This document shows positions 1 through 7,468 of a DNA stretch of 33,762 bases, piece after piece. Each line of letters opens with the position of its first letter. The first letter of the stretch is position 1. A program made the position numbers and the translations under genes. The DNA comes from Bacteroidales bacterium (GTDB lineage Bacteria > Bacteroidota > Bacteroidia > Bacteroidales > UBA12170). The stretch is taken from positions 1-33,762 of the forward strand of contig JADGDY010000039.1 in assembly GCA_016744655.1 (NCBI GenBank), written 5' to 3'. The notes under the pieces were generated by a model. It was not told where the DNA came from. It made no database searches and was given only the letters and a program-made list of their open reading frames with translations.

Positions 1-1037
1 GAAGTATACTGCGTATAAATGGCTTTTAATTCTTCATTTGCCATCATTTGAGTATACAAAGGCCTTGCCTCTCCATGACGAGCCCAATCATATATGTCTC
101 TTGTTTTCCAATCCCTACCCATCCAATCAATTCCAAGTGTATTGTCTAAATCGTAAGGGATGTACTCCATCCTTTCTGAAGAAGTATTATAATAGAGGTA
201 AAAATTATTTTTATTATATAGAGGACCATCCCAATTACCAAGGAATACATCTGTAGCAATCACTCTTAAATAGTCATATACATTGAACACTTCTTGAATT
301 TCACAAGCAAACACTTCGTCTGATAATTGGTTTAAATCCGTGATAAAATTGGCAATATCAGTATAGTTATCCTCAGCCACATTGGTTTTCAAATCATAAA
401 CTCGTCTATCGCCTTGCTCATGTTTGTAGCTATCTTGTGAACTACCGCGATAATCTAAATCGGCAGGATATAAACATTTATAGAGGTTTCCATTCTTATT
501 TTCGAAGCGGGAATCCACAAATTCTTCATCAATATGTTCCACCTGAATATAAAGTCCATAATAATTACCATTGATATAAACTTCAACATGATTTGCTCTA
601 GAACCGGGTATTCCAAAGCTATTCATTAAATCCCAACCAATTTTAGATCTTATTACTGAAGGATCGTTATGTTCTCCATTTAGATTTATTTTTTCTAAAC
701 CATAGAAATCTCTACCCGATTCAAAGGTATTAAAAGAGAGTTTGAAAGATTTTTTCCATGAATTTCTTGAAGTATTCCCTCTTAAACGAAAACCAACATT
801 ACTTAGTGTTTCTTGCAAGGTATCTGTAGTGAATTTAAACTCACAACGAAACTCAATATAGCTGTCTACATTTTCATAAATCCAATCTAATGTATCTTGA
901 TCGATGGTAATATCTACACGAGGTACCATATCGTCTCTAAATACAGGTCCTAATTCAGGGAATTCGGCTTGGGATTTTAGAGTAATCGAAGTAAAAAGTA
1001 AAAGCAGACTAAGTAAAAGGGTAGTAATACGGTTCAT
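1..1037 (-). CDS. CotH kinase family protein, 3' part cut by window edge
   Basis: The reading frame starts at the ATG at 1037-1035 and stays open for 345 codons to the window edge, so the C-terminus is missing. Residues 1-23 form a signal peptide (ending near KSQA), so the protein is exported. The rest matches the CotH fold, an atypical kinase family: an RLRGNTS motif near 84-90, GNWDGPLYNKNNFYLY near 267-282 with the candidate catalytic Asp270, and YIPYDLDNTLGIDW near 292-305 with the candidate metal-binding Asp296. WARHGEARPLYTQMM near 318-332 is also typical. CotH of Bacillus phosphorylates spore-coat proteins; exported homologues in Bacteroidota have no settled substrate and often carry extra surface domains, which could lie beyond the edge. 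The gene is followed upstream by tpx in the same direction but separated by the tpx terminator, so it is probably its own unit. The family call is firm; kinase activity is inferred. Confidence 0.88.
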   Translation of the reverse strand, partial: MNRITTLLLSLLLLFTSITLKSQAEFPELGPVFRDDMVPRVDITIDQDTLDWIYENVDSYIEFRCEFKFTTDTLQETLSNVGFRLRGNTSRNSWKKSFKLSFNTFESGRDFYGLEKINLNGEHNDPSVIRSKIGWDLMNSFGIPGSRANHVEVYINGNYYGLYIQVEHIDEEFVDSRFENKNGNLYKCLYPADLDYRGSSQDSYKHEQGDRRVYDLKTNVAEDNYTDIANFITDLNQLSDEVFACEIQEVFNVYDYLRVIATDVFLGNWDGPLYNKNNFYLYYNTSSERMEYIPYDLDNTLGIDWMGRDWKTRDIYDWARHGEARPLYTQMMANEELKAIYTQYT

Positions 1038-1172
1038 ATTCTTGGTTGTAAGTTGTGTTTTGTAAATAGTAAAATCATATAACCATAAAAATGGAAACAA
1101 TTAAAAACTAAGGCATTTCATATTAAATTTTTACAAAGATAATTGTTTTTAAGAAATGATATACAGTCGTAT

Positions 1173-1212
1173 AAAAACAAAAAGCGCCAGAAAACAAAAG
1201 TTTTGCAGCGCC
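1173..1212 (-). terminator. Rho-independent terminator of tpx
   Basis: On the minus strand GCGC (1211-1208) pairs with GCGC (1187-1184), and inside it AAAAC pairs with GTTTT around a TTTT loop, with two G-U pairs and one mismatch between the stems. A T-rich tail (TTTTTGTTTTT) follows directly. It lies about 40 bases after the tpx stop codon. Confidence 0.75.
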
Positions 1213-1251
1213 TTAATTAGAATATTTTATTATTACCTTAATCCAAAGGTA

Positions 1252-1749
1252 TTACAAAGCAGCTAATGCTTTTTCGTAATTTGGTTCGTCTACAATTTCA
1301 GGAACTTGTTCAGTATATACTACTTTACCAGTCTCGTCAACTACAACAACCGCACGGCTCAATAAAGCTGCCAATGGTCCATCAGCTACTTCTACTTGAT
1401 AGTCTTTACCAAATGTTCCGTAACGGAAATCAGAAAGATTAATAACATCCTCTAAACCCTCAGCACCACAAAAACGTGCTTGAGCAAAAGGAAGATCTCT
1501 TGAAATACAAAGTACTTTAGTATTTTCTAATTTGCTAGCTTCGGCATTGAATTTTCTTACTGAAGCTGCACAGGTACCTGTATCTAAACTTGGGAAGATG
1601 TTTAATACTAATCTCACACCTTTATAATCTGCTAAGCTTTTCTCGCTTAAATCTACTGCTACTAATTTGAAATCGGAAGCTTGTGTTCCTACTTTTGGTA
1701 AATCTCCAACTGTGTTGATTGCGTTACCCTGTAATGTTATTTGTGCCAT
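1252..1749 (-). CDS. tpx: Thiol peroxidase, atypical 2-Cys peroxiredoxin
   Basis: A full-length 165-residue Tpx. It reduces hydrogen peroxide and alkyl (lipid) hydroperoxides using thioredoxin as electron donor. The peroxidatic cysteine is Cys60 in the SLDTGTCAAS motif, and the resolving cysteine is Cys94 in ARFCGAEG; their spacing of 34 residues is that of the Tpx subfamily, in which the two form an intramolecular disulfide. The conserved Arg that activates the peroxidatic Cys is in the SRAVVVVD segment near 131. There is no signal peptide, so the enzyme is cytoplasmic. The gene stands alone: a TAnnTTTG promoter box lies about 25 bases upstream and a terminator follows the stop. The intergenic region upstream consists of transposase and regulator debris, so an older promoter region may have been replaced. 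Confidence 0.97.
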   Translation of the reverse strand: MAQITLQGNAINTVGDLPKVGTQASDFKLVAVDLSEKSLADYKGVRLVLNIFPSLDTGTCAASVRKFNAEASKLENTKVLCISRDLPFAQARFCGAEGLEDVINLSDFRYGTFGKDYQVEVADGPLAALLSRAVVVVDETGKVVYTEQVPEIVDEPNYEKALAAL

Positions 1750-1774
1750 AATTTTATTTTTTTATTTGATGTGA

Positions 1775-1782
1775 CAAAAGTA
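1775..1782 (-). promoter_or_regulatory. Promoter -7 box of tpx
   Basis: The minus strand reads TACTTTTG, a perfect TAnnTTTG Bacteroidota -7 element, 26 bases before the tpx ATG. No convincing -33 TTTG at the usual distance was found. Confidence 0.5.
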
Positions 1783-1844
1783 AAACTTAAATCCCAAAGT
1801 AAATTTTAAAAAAATCATAAATTTTGGACTTTCAATACCTAAAT

Positions 1845-1934
1845 CTATCCAAATTTGCTGATTCTTTCTAATTCGAGTGGTTTTATTATCTCTATCATTC
1901 TTCCTTTTGTTGAGATGATGCCTTCGTCTTGAGC
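1845..1934 (-). pseudogene. C-terminal remnant of a Crp/Fnr regulator
   Basis: Read in the right frame, this 90-base stretch encodes 29 residues and a stop: it contains DEGIISTKGR and ends LELERISKFG. The intact Crp/Fnr protein at 17470-18156 has EEGIISTNGR and ends ELERISKFG. The DNA similarity continues past the stop codon (shared string acctaaatctatccaaattt in both places). Everything upstream of the helix-turn-helix wing is gone and is replaced by transposase debris. A longer open frame exists across this region in another phase, but it is a chance read-through of two fragments and not a gene. Confidence 0.7.
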
Positions 1935-1977
1935 TCGCTCGAATTTGCAATCCGGGTGCATATAACCAAAAAAACCA

Positions 1978-2079
1978 ACCATAAGTCATCAACTCAGGCG
2001 TTCCCCAAATAATATCCAACACACTTGGCAATTCAGCATAATTCCGTGCAGAACTAAACAAATATTCTTTAACTAGGCA
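1978..2079 (-). pseudogene. C-terminal remnant of a REP-associated (Y1) transposase
   Basis: The frame reads LVKEYLFSSARNYAELPSVL and then DIIWGTPELMTYG, the characteristic C-terminal tail of RAYT/IS200-related transposases of Bacteroidota (typically ..VExPEDYLYSSARNYA..). An in-frame stop precedes it, and the catalytic HUH and Tyr segments are absent, so it cannot be active. It abuts the Crp/Fnr remnant. REP-like palindromes lie just upstream, the usual companions of this transposase family. Confidence 0.6.
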
Positions 2080-2150
2080 TAGTTATTAGGATCGTGACTT
2101 TTGTATTTGTCTGACATAAAACAAAGATAGGGACTTTTTGTTTTGTTATA

Positions 2151-2204
2151 CGCACGAAAAATATTCTGATGTTACAATCAGTGGAACTTTCTGCGCTAGC
2201 AGGG
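2151..2204. repeat. REP-like palindrome, copy A
   Basis: Copy of a repeat with the plan CGCACG(G)AAAA - inner stem - GGAACTTTCnGCGCTAGCGGG. The inner stem is CTGAT / ATCAG with loop gttaca. It is related to the copies at 2271, 3883 and 17174. Confidence 0.65.
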
Positions 2205-2270
2205 TAGGAAGGACAAAGACATATTAATTCTTTTGAGTTATAGTACAAAAACCTCAAAAAGAAAGATCGA

Positions 2271-2321
2271 ACGGAAAACATACTATTATTACACTCTGTG
2301 GAACTTTATGCGCTAGTGGGG
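2271..2321. repeat. REP-like palindrome, copy B (degenerate)
   Basis: Shares ACGGAAAACATACT at the left and GGAACTTTATGCGCTAGTGGG at the right with the other copies; the inner stem is decayed. Confidence 0.6.
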
Positions 2322-2359
2322 ACAAATTTAATATGATTGGCTTAAACTACAGAAACATC

Positions 2360-3460
2360 CTAGCTAGGTCTAACAATCCTAAAGCCAGTAGTAACTGCAG
2401 ATCCCATTATTGAATAAATAAATTGCTCAGAATCCCTACTATAATATTTACAACCTTCTTCATCCCAAAACTCGGTATCTCCTCTTCTAACATAAAAAGC
2501 ATCTTCTATATTAGATGGAGCTTCAGGACCTTGGGGATTTAGTTCGGGACTAACAGAATAATAGTTGGCATCGTAAAAATCTTGACACCATTCCATTACA
2601 CCACCACTCATATCATAAATCCCTAATTCATTTGGTTTCTTCGATGCTACTTGATACCAATTGTACTGATCTAAAACGGCAACTTCGTTGACATCATTAC
2701 TACCACTGTAGAGATAATTTTGACTTTCATTACCCCCTCGGCAGGCAAATTCCCATTCTGCCTCTGTTGGTAACCTTCCGCCTAACCATTCTCCATAAGC
2801 CTGAGCTCCAGCATGAGTAATTGCTGGTATAGGTCTGTTTTCATATCCTGGATGAGCTTGATAAGGGAAAGTGTTTTCCACATAATACCTAATTATAATA
2901 TTGTCAAAATAATACCTTTCTCCATTTACCCATCCATCCAAAGGGCAGTTAATGTCATTTAGAAAGCATGCAAACTGACCAATGGTAACTTCGGTTTTCA
3001 TGATTTCGAATCCATCTAAAGTAACGCTATGCTCAGGACCTTCATCTTCTTCACCATTGTTTGAGCCCATGATAAATGTACCTCCTTCTACTCTAGCAAA
3101 GCTGATCTCGTTTACATATACCCAAAGCTTATTTTCCGACTGATTATCTTCTTCATCTGTAGCAATAATAGTAAAATGATGACGACCACTATCCACTTGG
3201 GCGGTATACCAATCATAGGATAAACTTGAACTTTGAGTGCTGTGTAATAATACACCATCCTCTAATAGCCTTAATTCCTTTACCCCAGCCTCATCTTCTG
3301 CAGTAATTTGGAATACAATGGTATCCCCTTTCATGGCTTGTGTTTCATTATACACATTTGAAAGGATTTTAATGGTTGGAGCTGTTTTGTCTTTTTGGCA
3401 AGATGTTCCTACAATTATTATAATGATTATAAGACTTGCCCATTTTGAAAATTTCTTCAT
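2360..3460 (-). CDS. Lipoprotein with Ig-like and SUMF1 (formylglycine-generating-enzyme-like) domains
   Basis: A 366-residue lipoprotein: a hydrophobic stretch of isoleucines leads to the lipobox IVGTSC, with lipid on Cys21. Residues about 27-116 look like an Ig-like domain (APTIKIL start, DDEAGV-type loops, ending WVYVNEI). Residues about 121-366 are a SUMF1/FGE-sulfatase domain: VEGGTFIMGS, DGFEIMKTEVTIGQFACFLN, GGRLPTEAEWEFACRGG, LGIYDMSGGVMEWCQDFY and the terminal GFRIVRPS. The usual VLRGGSW core is altered to VRRGDTEFW, and the paired active-site cysteines of genuine formylglycine-generating enzymes are not evident, so a structural or binding role such as in GldJ/GldK-type lipoproteins is likelier than sulfatase activation. 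Its neighbours are repeats and debris, so it is probably transcribed alone. Family certain, role unknown. Confidence 0.9.
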   Translation of the reverse strand: MKKFSKWASLIIIIIIVGTSCQKDKTAPTIKILSNVYNETQAMKGDTIVFQITAEDEAGVKELRLLEDGVLLHSTQSSSLSYDWYTAQVDSGRHHFTIIATDEEDNQSENKLWVYVNEISFARVEGGTFIMGSNNGEEDEGPEHSVTLDGFEIMKTEVTIGQFACFLNDINCPLDGWVNGERYYFDNIIIRYYVENTFPYQAHPGYENRPIPAITHAGAQAYGEWLGGRLPTEAEWEFACRGGNESQNYLYSGSNDVNEVAVLDQYNWYQVASKKPNELGIYDMSGGVMEWCQDFYDANYYSVSPELNPQGPEAPSNIEDAFYVRRGDTEFWDEEGCKYYSRDSEQFIYSIMGSAVTTGFRIVRPS

Positions 3461-3600
3461 TTTGGTAATTTTATTATGCTCTGCTAAAGTATATAATAAA
3501 TTGAAATTAAAAAATCAAAGTCCGAATAAAGGTTTAGATAAAAATCTAGCACAGGTATTCAATCTAAATTAATTTGCACTGATTTTTTATTACTTTTACC

Positions 3601-3711
3601 CTAGAACAACTTCAATGATATTCTCAGCAAATCTGCATAATTTTTAACTGAGCTAAACAAATAATCCTCTGGTTTTTCAACAAGCATATCCTGTACCGGT
3701 CTTGCCTTAGG
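3601..3711 (-). pseudogene. C-terminal remnant of a second REP-associated (Y1) transposase
   Basis: A 36-codon frame ending in a stop reads MLVEKPEDYLFSSVKNYADL near its middle, the signature tail of RAYT transposases. A stop codon lies just upstream and the catalytic part is missing. The N-terminal part should have lain toward 3.8 kb, where a REP-like palindrome (copy C) and an AACAAAGATAG string remain; the latter reads TATCTTTG on the minus strand, a plausible old promoter box. It is not a copy of the remnant at 1978-2079 but a diverged relative. Confidence 0.65.
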
Positions 3712-3808
3712 CTAGAGATGAATATAATTTAATTCTCATAAAAGAAGGCTTTACTGTAAATTACTTTAGTATGAGTAGTCAATGTTATGAAATAAGCTTT
3801 ATCTGGTT

Positions 3809-3888
3809 CGTGCGTTTTATATTTGTCGAACATATAACAAAGATAGAAATTTAACAAATTGATTGTCTGTCTTGTTAATAAACGCACG
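3809..3888. repeat. Inverted pair next to REP-like copy C
   Basis: CGTGCGTTT (3809-3817) is the exact reverse complement of AAACGCACG (3880-3888), enclosing about 62 bases. The left half also recurs in diverged form near 2094 beside copy A, which suggests a composite element rather than chance. Confidence 0.5.
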
Positions 3889-3935
3889 GAAAACATACTG
3901 AGGCTATACTCAGCAGAACTTTCCGCACTAGCGGG
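3883..3935. repeat. REP-like palindrome, copy C
   Basis: Best-preserved copy. The outer stem is CGGAAA with TTTCCG, and the inner stem is CTGAG with CTCAG around the loop gctata, followed by GCACTAGCGGG. It lies just after the last gene of the Rhs operon. Confidence 0.75.
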
Positions 3936-3944
3936 TTTGCATCA

Positions 3945-4754
3945 CTAATAATACATATACTCATAAACTACAAAAGGTTTTCGTGTAAGATAACCCAATT
4001 CGTTATACTCCCATTCTCCTGGTCTAGGTTTCGATAAAGCTGGTTCTTCTGTAGAGCCATCATTGTTATGTACTGTCCAAATGAGAGAATCATATTGATT
4101 AATTGATAAATCCTTCCTAAACAATAGCTGTTCATCAAAGCTCCAATTGCTATAAGCTTGCATTTTATCACTGTAGAAAAATTCATATTCAGAATTCAGA
4201 AGCTTTTCTGGATCATCATAATAATAGCTGAAAGCCACATTTCTATTTTCATCTAACTCATATAATTGTTGACTACTATATATTCCATCGTGATAAAAAC
4301 GGTATACTGAATTTTTATTGAGATATTCATATGTAACTCTTAAGACAGAATCCCCACTTGATTCTTCATCAACAATTACTTGAGTATAATTATTTATTAA
4401 CTGATTCTCATCATTATATTGTAGAATCCATTTATAGTATGTATTTTCAAACTTCCCTCTATCTCTAATCACTTCAGATAATCTATCATTCTCATCATAT
4501 ACCAACTCATATAGGTCACTAATAAAACCACCTTCATGTAATTGAACAGATATTTTAGTTAGCTGTTTTTTAGAATTGTACTCATAAGTGATATACTCTA
4601 CCACCCAAGCGTTTTCATATATATGCAGACTATCAATTTTATATACTGGCAAACACTTAGTGGGTTTTGCTATAACTGCCTCCTCTGTATTGTCTTTCTT
4701 GCATGATAATACAAAGAAGATAATCGCTGATAATGTGATAATTAGTTTTTTCAT
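3945..4754 (-). CDS. Lipoprotein, paralogue of the 6264-7070 lipoprotein
   Basis: A 269-residue lipoprotein with lipobox VLSC and Cys18-Lys-Lys-Asp, then about 230 residues of short tyrosine-rich beta motifs (YEYNSKKQLTKI, YELVYDENDRLSEVIRD, WILQYNDENQLINNYTQV) ending in YEYMYY. The repeats resemble loose YD/RHS-like strands and those of DUF4595-type proteins. It is last in the long minus-strand operon, 12 bases after the small membrane protein. It is clearly paralogous over its whole length to the lipoprotein at 6264-7070, and the similarity continues beyond both stop codons (taataatacatata). Each copy sits at the same place relative to an Rhs tip gene, so it belongs to the duplicated module. 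Its role is unknown; a part in surface anchoring or protection is possible. Confidence 0.85.
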   Translation of the reverse strand: MKKLIITLSAIIFFVLSCKKDNTEEAVIAKPTKCLPVYKIDSLHIYENAWVVEYITYEYNSKKQLTKISVQLHEGGFISDLYELVYDENDRLSEVIRDRGKFENTYYKWILQYNDENQLINNYTQVIVDEESSGDSVLRVTYEYLNKNSVYRFYHDGIYSSQQLYELDENRNVAFSYYYDDPEKLLNSEYEFFYSDKMQAYSNWSFDEQLLFRKDLSINQYDSLIWTVHNNDGSTEEPALSKPRPGEWEYNELGYLTRKPFVVYEYMYY

Positions 4755-4766
4755 TTGTTTTATAAT

Positions 4767-5150
4767 TTATCTAGGTACAATTTTCGTGTTGGGAATAGCA
4801 AAATAAAAAAACAAATAGCTTGATAGCAGTACATATCCAAGAACTAACACACTCCCAATAATTTTAATTGCTTTTTTTTCATTCTTAAACTTAACTAAAA
4901 TAGTTTCATATCTATCATTAAAAGAAAAGAGCAAATAATGAATAACAAGAATTGAAACAACAAAAATGATAAACATTTCTTTATTATAATCGAACACTTT
5001 TCCAGATAATTCAAGATATACTTTTATTGAAATAATATTAAAAAAGAATAACCAACTCATCGCCATTGTTGCTAAAAAATCAGGAATATCCTCATTAATC
5101 AATCTAAAAAACTGATATATTTTGATGTAAATATAATTATAAACAATCAT
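4767..5150 (-). CDS. Small membrane protein, candidate immunity protein for the orphan Rhs tip
   Basis: 127 residues with about three membrane segments (roughly residues 27-45, 58-76 and 95-117) and a basic C-terminal end. No family was recognised. It begins 11 bases after the orphan Rhs gene, so it is translationally close to it. In Rhs systems the gene directly downstream of a toxin tip usually encodes its cognate immunity protein, and the other Rhs gene here also has a small membrane-associated protein in that place. Immunity is inferred from position only; it could instead be an unrelated hypothetical protein. A multi-span protein would suit a toxin that acts at or reaches the inner membrane. 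Confidence 0.65.
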   Translation of the reverse strand: MIVYNYIYIKIYQFFRLINEDIPDFLATMAMSWLFFFNIISIKVYLELSGKVFDYNKEMFIIFVVSILVIHYLLFSFNDRYETILVKFKNEKKAIKIIGSVLVLGYVLLSSYLFFYFAIPNTKIVPR

Positions 5151-5161
5151 AAGAAAAAGGT

Positions 5162-6226
5162 TTAATATTCAAAAGCACCGTAGTTTATAGGGTTACACAT
5201 TTCTTCCATACCACGTTGAGTATTCCAATTAATTGTTTTTCCAGTAGGACTTTCCCAAAAAGCATTATTTGCTTCATTTAACAACTGTAATCCACCGACA
5301 ACAATAATTGCACTACTTATTTCAGGTATAAATAATGTACCAATTCCTAGACCAATATTTAATTTAAATTCATCTTTACTAATTGACCCATTTTCATAAT
5401 TGTAATAATCAACTAAAGCTCCTGCTGTAACTAAAGCAACATTTGCTTTCAAAAAAACATTAGTGTTTTTTACATATGGACTATAATTGAATATTTTAGA
5501 ATTATATACTTTATATTTTTTCGAAACAGTAGATTTACCAAGCCAATAACCTTTATCCTCAATATTCTGAAGAACTTTAGTCACGGCAAATGATGGTACA
5601 GTTATATTTATCTTTTCTTCTTCTGATAGACTCTCAGTACCCACCTTGTCATCCTTCCCAAATCCAGCTTGTAACTTACCAAATAAAGCTTCGTTTGCTG
5701 CATTTCTTTTTTCTATTTTCTCATCAGTAAATGCATGCTCTCGTAATTTAATGGGAGAATATTTATTTAGAGGGCTAATTTCATCATCATCTTGCCCTCC
5801 TTGAATAACAAACCCACTGGGGTCGGTATATTTTAATGGATTATTTAATACATAGGAATACCTATTGAAGTTTTGAGAGTATTCGGGCATTTGTAATACC
5901 GGGTCGGGGCTTAAAAAGCGGGCAATTACCGGATCGTAAACCCTACCATTCATATTAATAAGCTTAAACTCTTTTAAATGTTCATGCAGGGTATAACCTC
6001 TATCGAATATACAATCCTCAGGAACATTAGTATATGTCCAGTTAACCGGGTTACGTCTATTGCCCCAAGCATCAAAATTCATTTCTTCTATGGTATTTCC
6101 TGTTTTGTTCAAAATATAATTGATACTTCCAATGTGGTCTTTTAAAATATAGTTTAGGATATCGTTCCCATTACTATCTTTCACAACAATAGCAAATAAT
6201 CCGCTTGAGAATACCAATGAGCACAA
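5162..6226 (-). CDS. Orphan Rhs core fragment with alternative C-terminal tip
   Basis: 354 residues without a signal peptide. Residues 8 to about 144 reproduce the end of the Rhs core of the 2058-residue protein with only about six substitutions: DHIGSINYILN, NFDAWGNRRNP, RGYTLHEH, NMNGRVYDPV, RFLSPDP and the terminal YTDPSGF. After VIQGG the sequence diverges into a 210-residue tip that shares only an EALFGK linker with the main protein and then has its own sequence (a hydrophobic segment near 294-313 and a C-terminal CNPINYGAFEY). The first seven residues are not homologous to the main gene, so the frame was created by a break at the start of the shared block. This is the layout of an orphan rhs-CT module: a silent tip that can replace the expressed one by recombination. 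Whether this short protein is made or exported is unknown. Confidence 0.88.
   Translation of the reverse strand: MCSLVFSSGLFAIVVKDSNGNDILNYILKDHIGSINYILNKTGNTIEEMNFDAWGNRRNPVNWTYTNVPEDCIFDRGYTLHEHLKEFKLINMNGRVYDPVIARFLSPDPVLQMPEYSQNFNRYSYVLNNPLKYTDPSGFVIQGGQDDDEISPLNKYSPIKLREHAFTDEKIEKRNAANEALFGKLQAGFGKDDKVGTESLSEEEKINITVPSFAVTKVLQNIEDKGYWLGKSTVSKKYKVYNSKIFNYSPYVKNTNVFLKANVALVTAGALVDYYNYENGSISKDEFKLNIGLGIGTLFIPEISSAIIVVGGLQLLNEANNAFWESPTGKTINWNTQRGMEEMCNPINYGAFEY
5780..6205 (-). repeat. 426-bp direct repeat, orphan copy
   Basis: Nearly identical to 8111-8536 in the main Rhs gene, same orientation. The left limit is where the two tips diverge and the right limit is where the orphan frame begins. 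It encodes the conserved end of the Rhs core. Confidence 0.85.
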
Positions 6227-6263
6227 AACTTACCACCTATTACTCATTTTGAAACCAACTAAA

Positions 6264-7070
6264 CTAATAATACATATATTCATAAGCTACACCATAGTCT
6301 TTTGTAAGATAACCCAAGTCATTATATGCACGTACTCCTGGCCGTGGTTTTATTAGTTTTGGGTCTTCTGTGGTTCCATTATAATTATGCACTGTCCAAA
6401 TAAGGGAATCATTCTGGTTAATTGATAAATCCTTTTTAAACAATAGCTTTTGTTCAAAAGACCAATTACTATAGGGCTGCATTTTATCACTGCAGAAAAA
6501 CTCATATTCAGAACTCAGATACTTCTCTGTTCCATTATAATAGTATGCCATAGCAACATTTTTATTCTCATCTAATTCAAATGTGGCTCGTGAACCATAT
6601 ATTTCATCATACAAAACTCTAGAAGCTGTGTTTTCATTGGGATATTCATAAGTAAACAACAAACTAGACTCACCACTTGGCTCCTCATCTACAATTACTT
6701 GCGTATGATAATTTATTAATTGATTCTTATCATTATAATGTAGAATCCATTTGCCGTAAGAGTTTTCCAATTTCCCTCTATTTCTAATCACTTCTGATAC
6801 CCTATCATTATCATCATATACAAGCTCATAGGTATCTATTGATGAATAACCATCAACTAAGTCGACTACTATATTTGACAGCTGTCTATTTGAACTATAC
6901 TCATAAGTGGTATATTCAACCACCCAGCCATAGTGATCACTCTTTCGTATACTATCTATTTTGTAGAGAGGTAAACACTTAGTAGGTTTAATGAGCTCCT
7001 CGCTTTTATCTTTCTTGCAGGATAAGGCTAAGAATATAATTGCTGATAGTGTTATTATTAGTTTTTTCAT
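6264..7070 (-). CDS. Lipoprotein, paralogue of the 3945-4754 lipoprotein
   Basis: 268 residues from the ATG at 7070-7068. An upstream in-frame start 14 codons earlier exists but would overlap the preceding gene and spoil the signal peptide, so the inner start is chosen. It has lipobox ALSC and Cys18-Lys-Lys-Asp, followed by tyrosine-rich strands (YEYSSNRQLSNI, YELVYDDNDRVSEVIRN, WILHYNDKNQLINYHTQV), ending YEYMYY. It aligns from end to end with the lipoprotein at 3945-4754. The position, after the small gene that follows the main Rhs gene, mirrors that of its paralogue in the orphan module. Function is unknown; it resembles DUF4595-like Bacteroidota lipoproteins. Confidence 0.85.
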   Translation of the reverse strand: MKKLIITLSAIIFLALSCKKDKSEELIKPTKCLPLYKIDSIRKSDHYGWVVEYTTYEYSSNRQLSNIVVDLVDGYSSIDTYELVYDDNDRVSEVIRNRGKLENSYGKWILHYNDKNQLINYHTQVIVDEEPSGESSLLFTYEYPNENTASRVLYDEIYGSRATFELDENKNVAMAYYYNGTEKYLSSEYEFFCSDKMQPYSNWSFEQKLLFKKDLSINQNDSLIWTVHNYNGTTEDPKLIKPRPGVRAYNDLGYLTKDYGVAYEYMYY

Positions 7071-7086
7071 TTGTTTTTTTGAATAC

Positions 7087-7467
7087 TTATTTATTTTTAT
7101 TAATATTTTCACCTAGTATAAAATAATAAGTTTTTTCATATCTTATTATGTGCAATGTGTCAGATCCTCTTTTTTTGATAAGTGAATCTCCAATACGAAC
7201 AAAGCTATCCAAAGACCTTGGGGAATACATATAATTTCTTGAATTAACAAAGTATTTTTTTTGTTTATTAATGATCAAAAAGGATGAACCTTTCCAATGT
7301 TTCTTCTTTACTAATACACCAGCAAGAGAATCATTTAAAACAACTTCTTTGTATTCATTATACATACTTACATTATTATCAAAATCTATTAAATAAAATA
7401 TAAATACTACTAGAAAACTAAAAATCATTACAATGATCGCAATTGAAGTGTTATTATACTTTTTCAT
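7087..7467 (-). CDS. Small membrane-anchored protein, candidate immunity protein of the main Rhs tip
   Basis: 126 residues: one N-terminal membrane segment (about 9-27), then about 95 soluble residues predicted to be extracytoplasmic, with beta-rich stretches (GVLVKKKHWKGSSFLIINK, YYFILGENINKNK). No family was recognised. Its start codon lies one base after the Rhs stop codon, so the two are tightly coupled. By the rule that an Rhs tip is followed by its immunity gene, this is the best candidate to neutralise the main tip. Its topology differs from the three-span protein after the orphan tip, as expected if each protects against a different toxin. Position is the only evidence for function. 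Confidence 0.68.
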   Translation of the reverse strand: MKKYNNTSIAIIVMIFSFLVVFIFYLIDFDNNVSMYNEYKEVVLNDSLAGVLVKKKHWKGSSFLIINKQKKYFVNSRNYMYSPRSLDSFVRIGDSLIKKRGSDTLHIIRYEKTYYFILGENINKNK

Positions 7468-7468
7468 C

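Noticed and set aside
38-256. 72-codon open frame on the plus strand
   Set aside because: Antisense to the well-supported CotH-like gene.
1762-2061. 99-codon open frame on the minus strand
   Set aside because: It reads through a transposase tail and then, in the wrong phase, through the Crp/Fnr remnant. It is a composite of debris, not a gene.
2069-2281. 70-codon open frame on the minus strand
   Set aside because: Lies wholly over REP-like repeats; no domain, no plausible start signal.
3237-3572. 111-codon open frame on the plus strand
   Set aside because: Mostly antisense to the SUMF1 lipoprotein; no recognisable domain.
6264-7112. Longer version of the lipoprotein starting at 7112
   Set aside because: It would overlap the preceding gene and put 14 residues before a perfect lipoprotein signal; the ATG at 7070 fits better.
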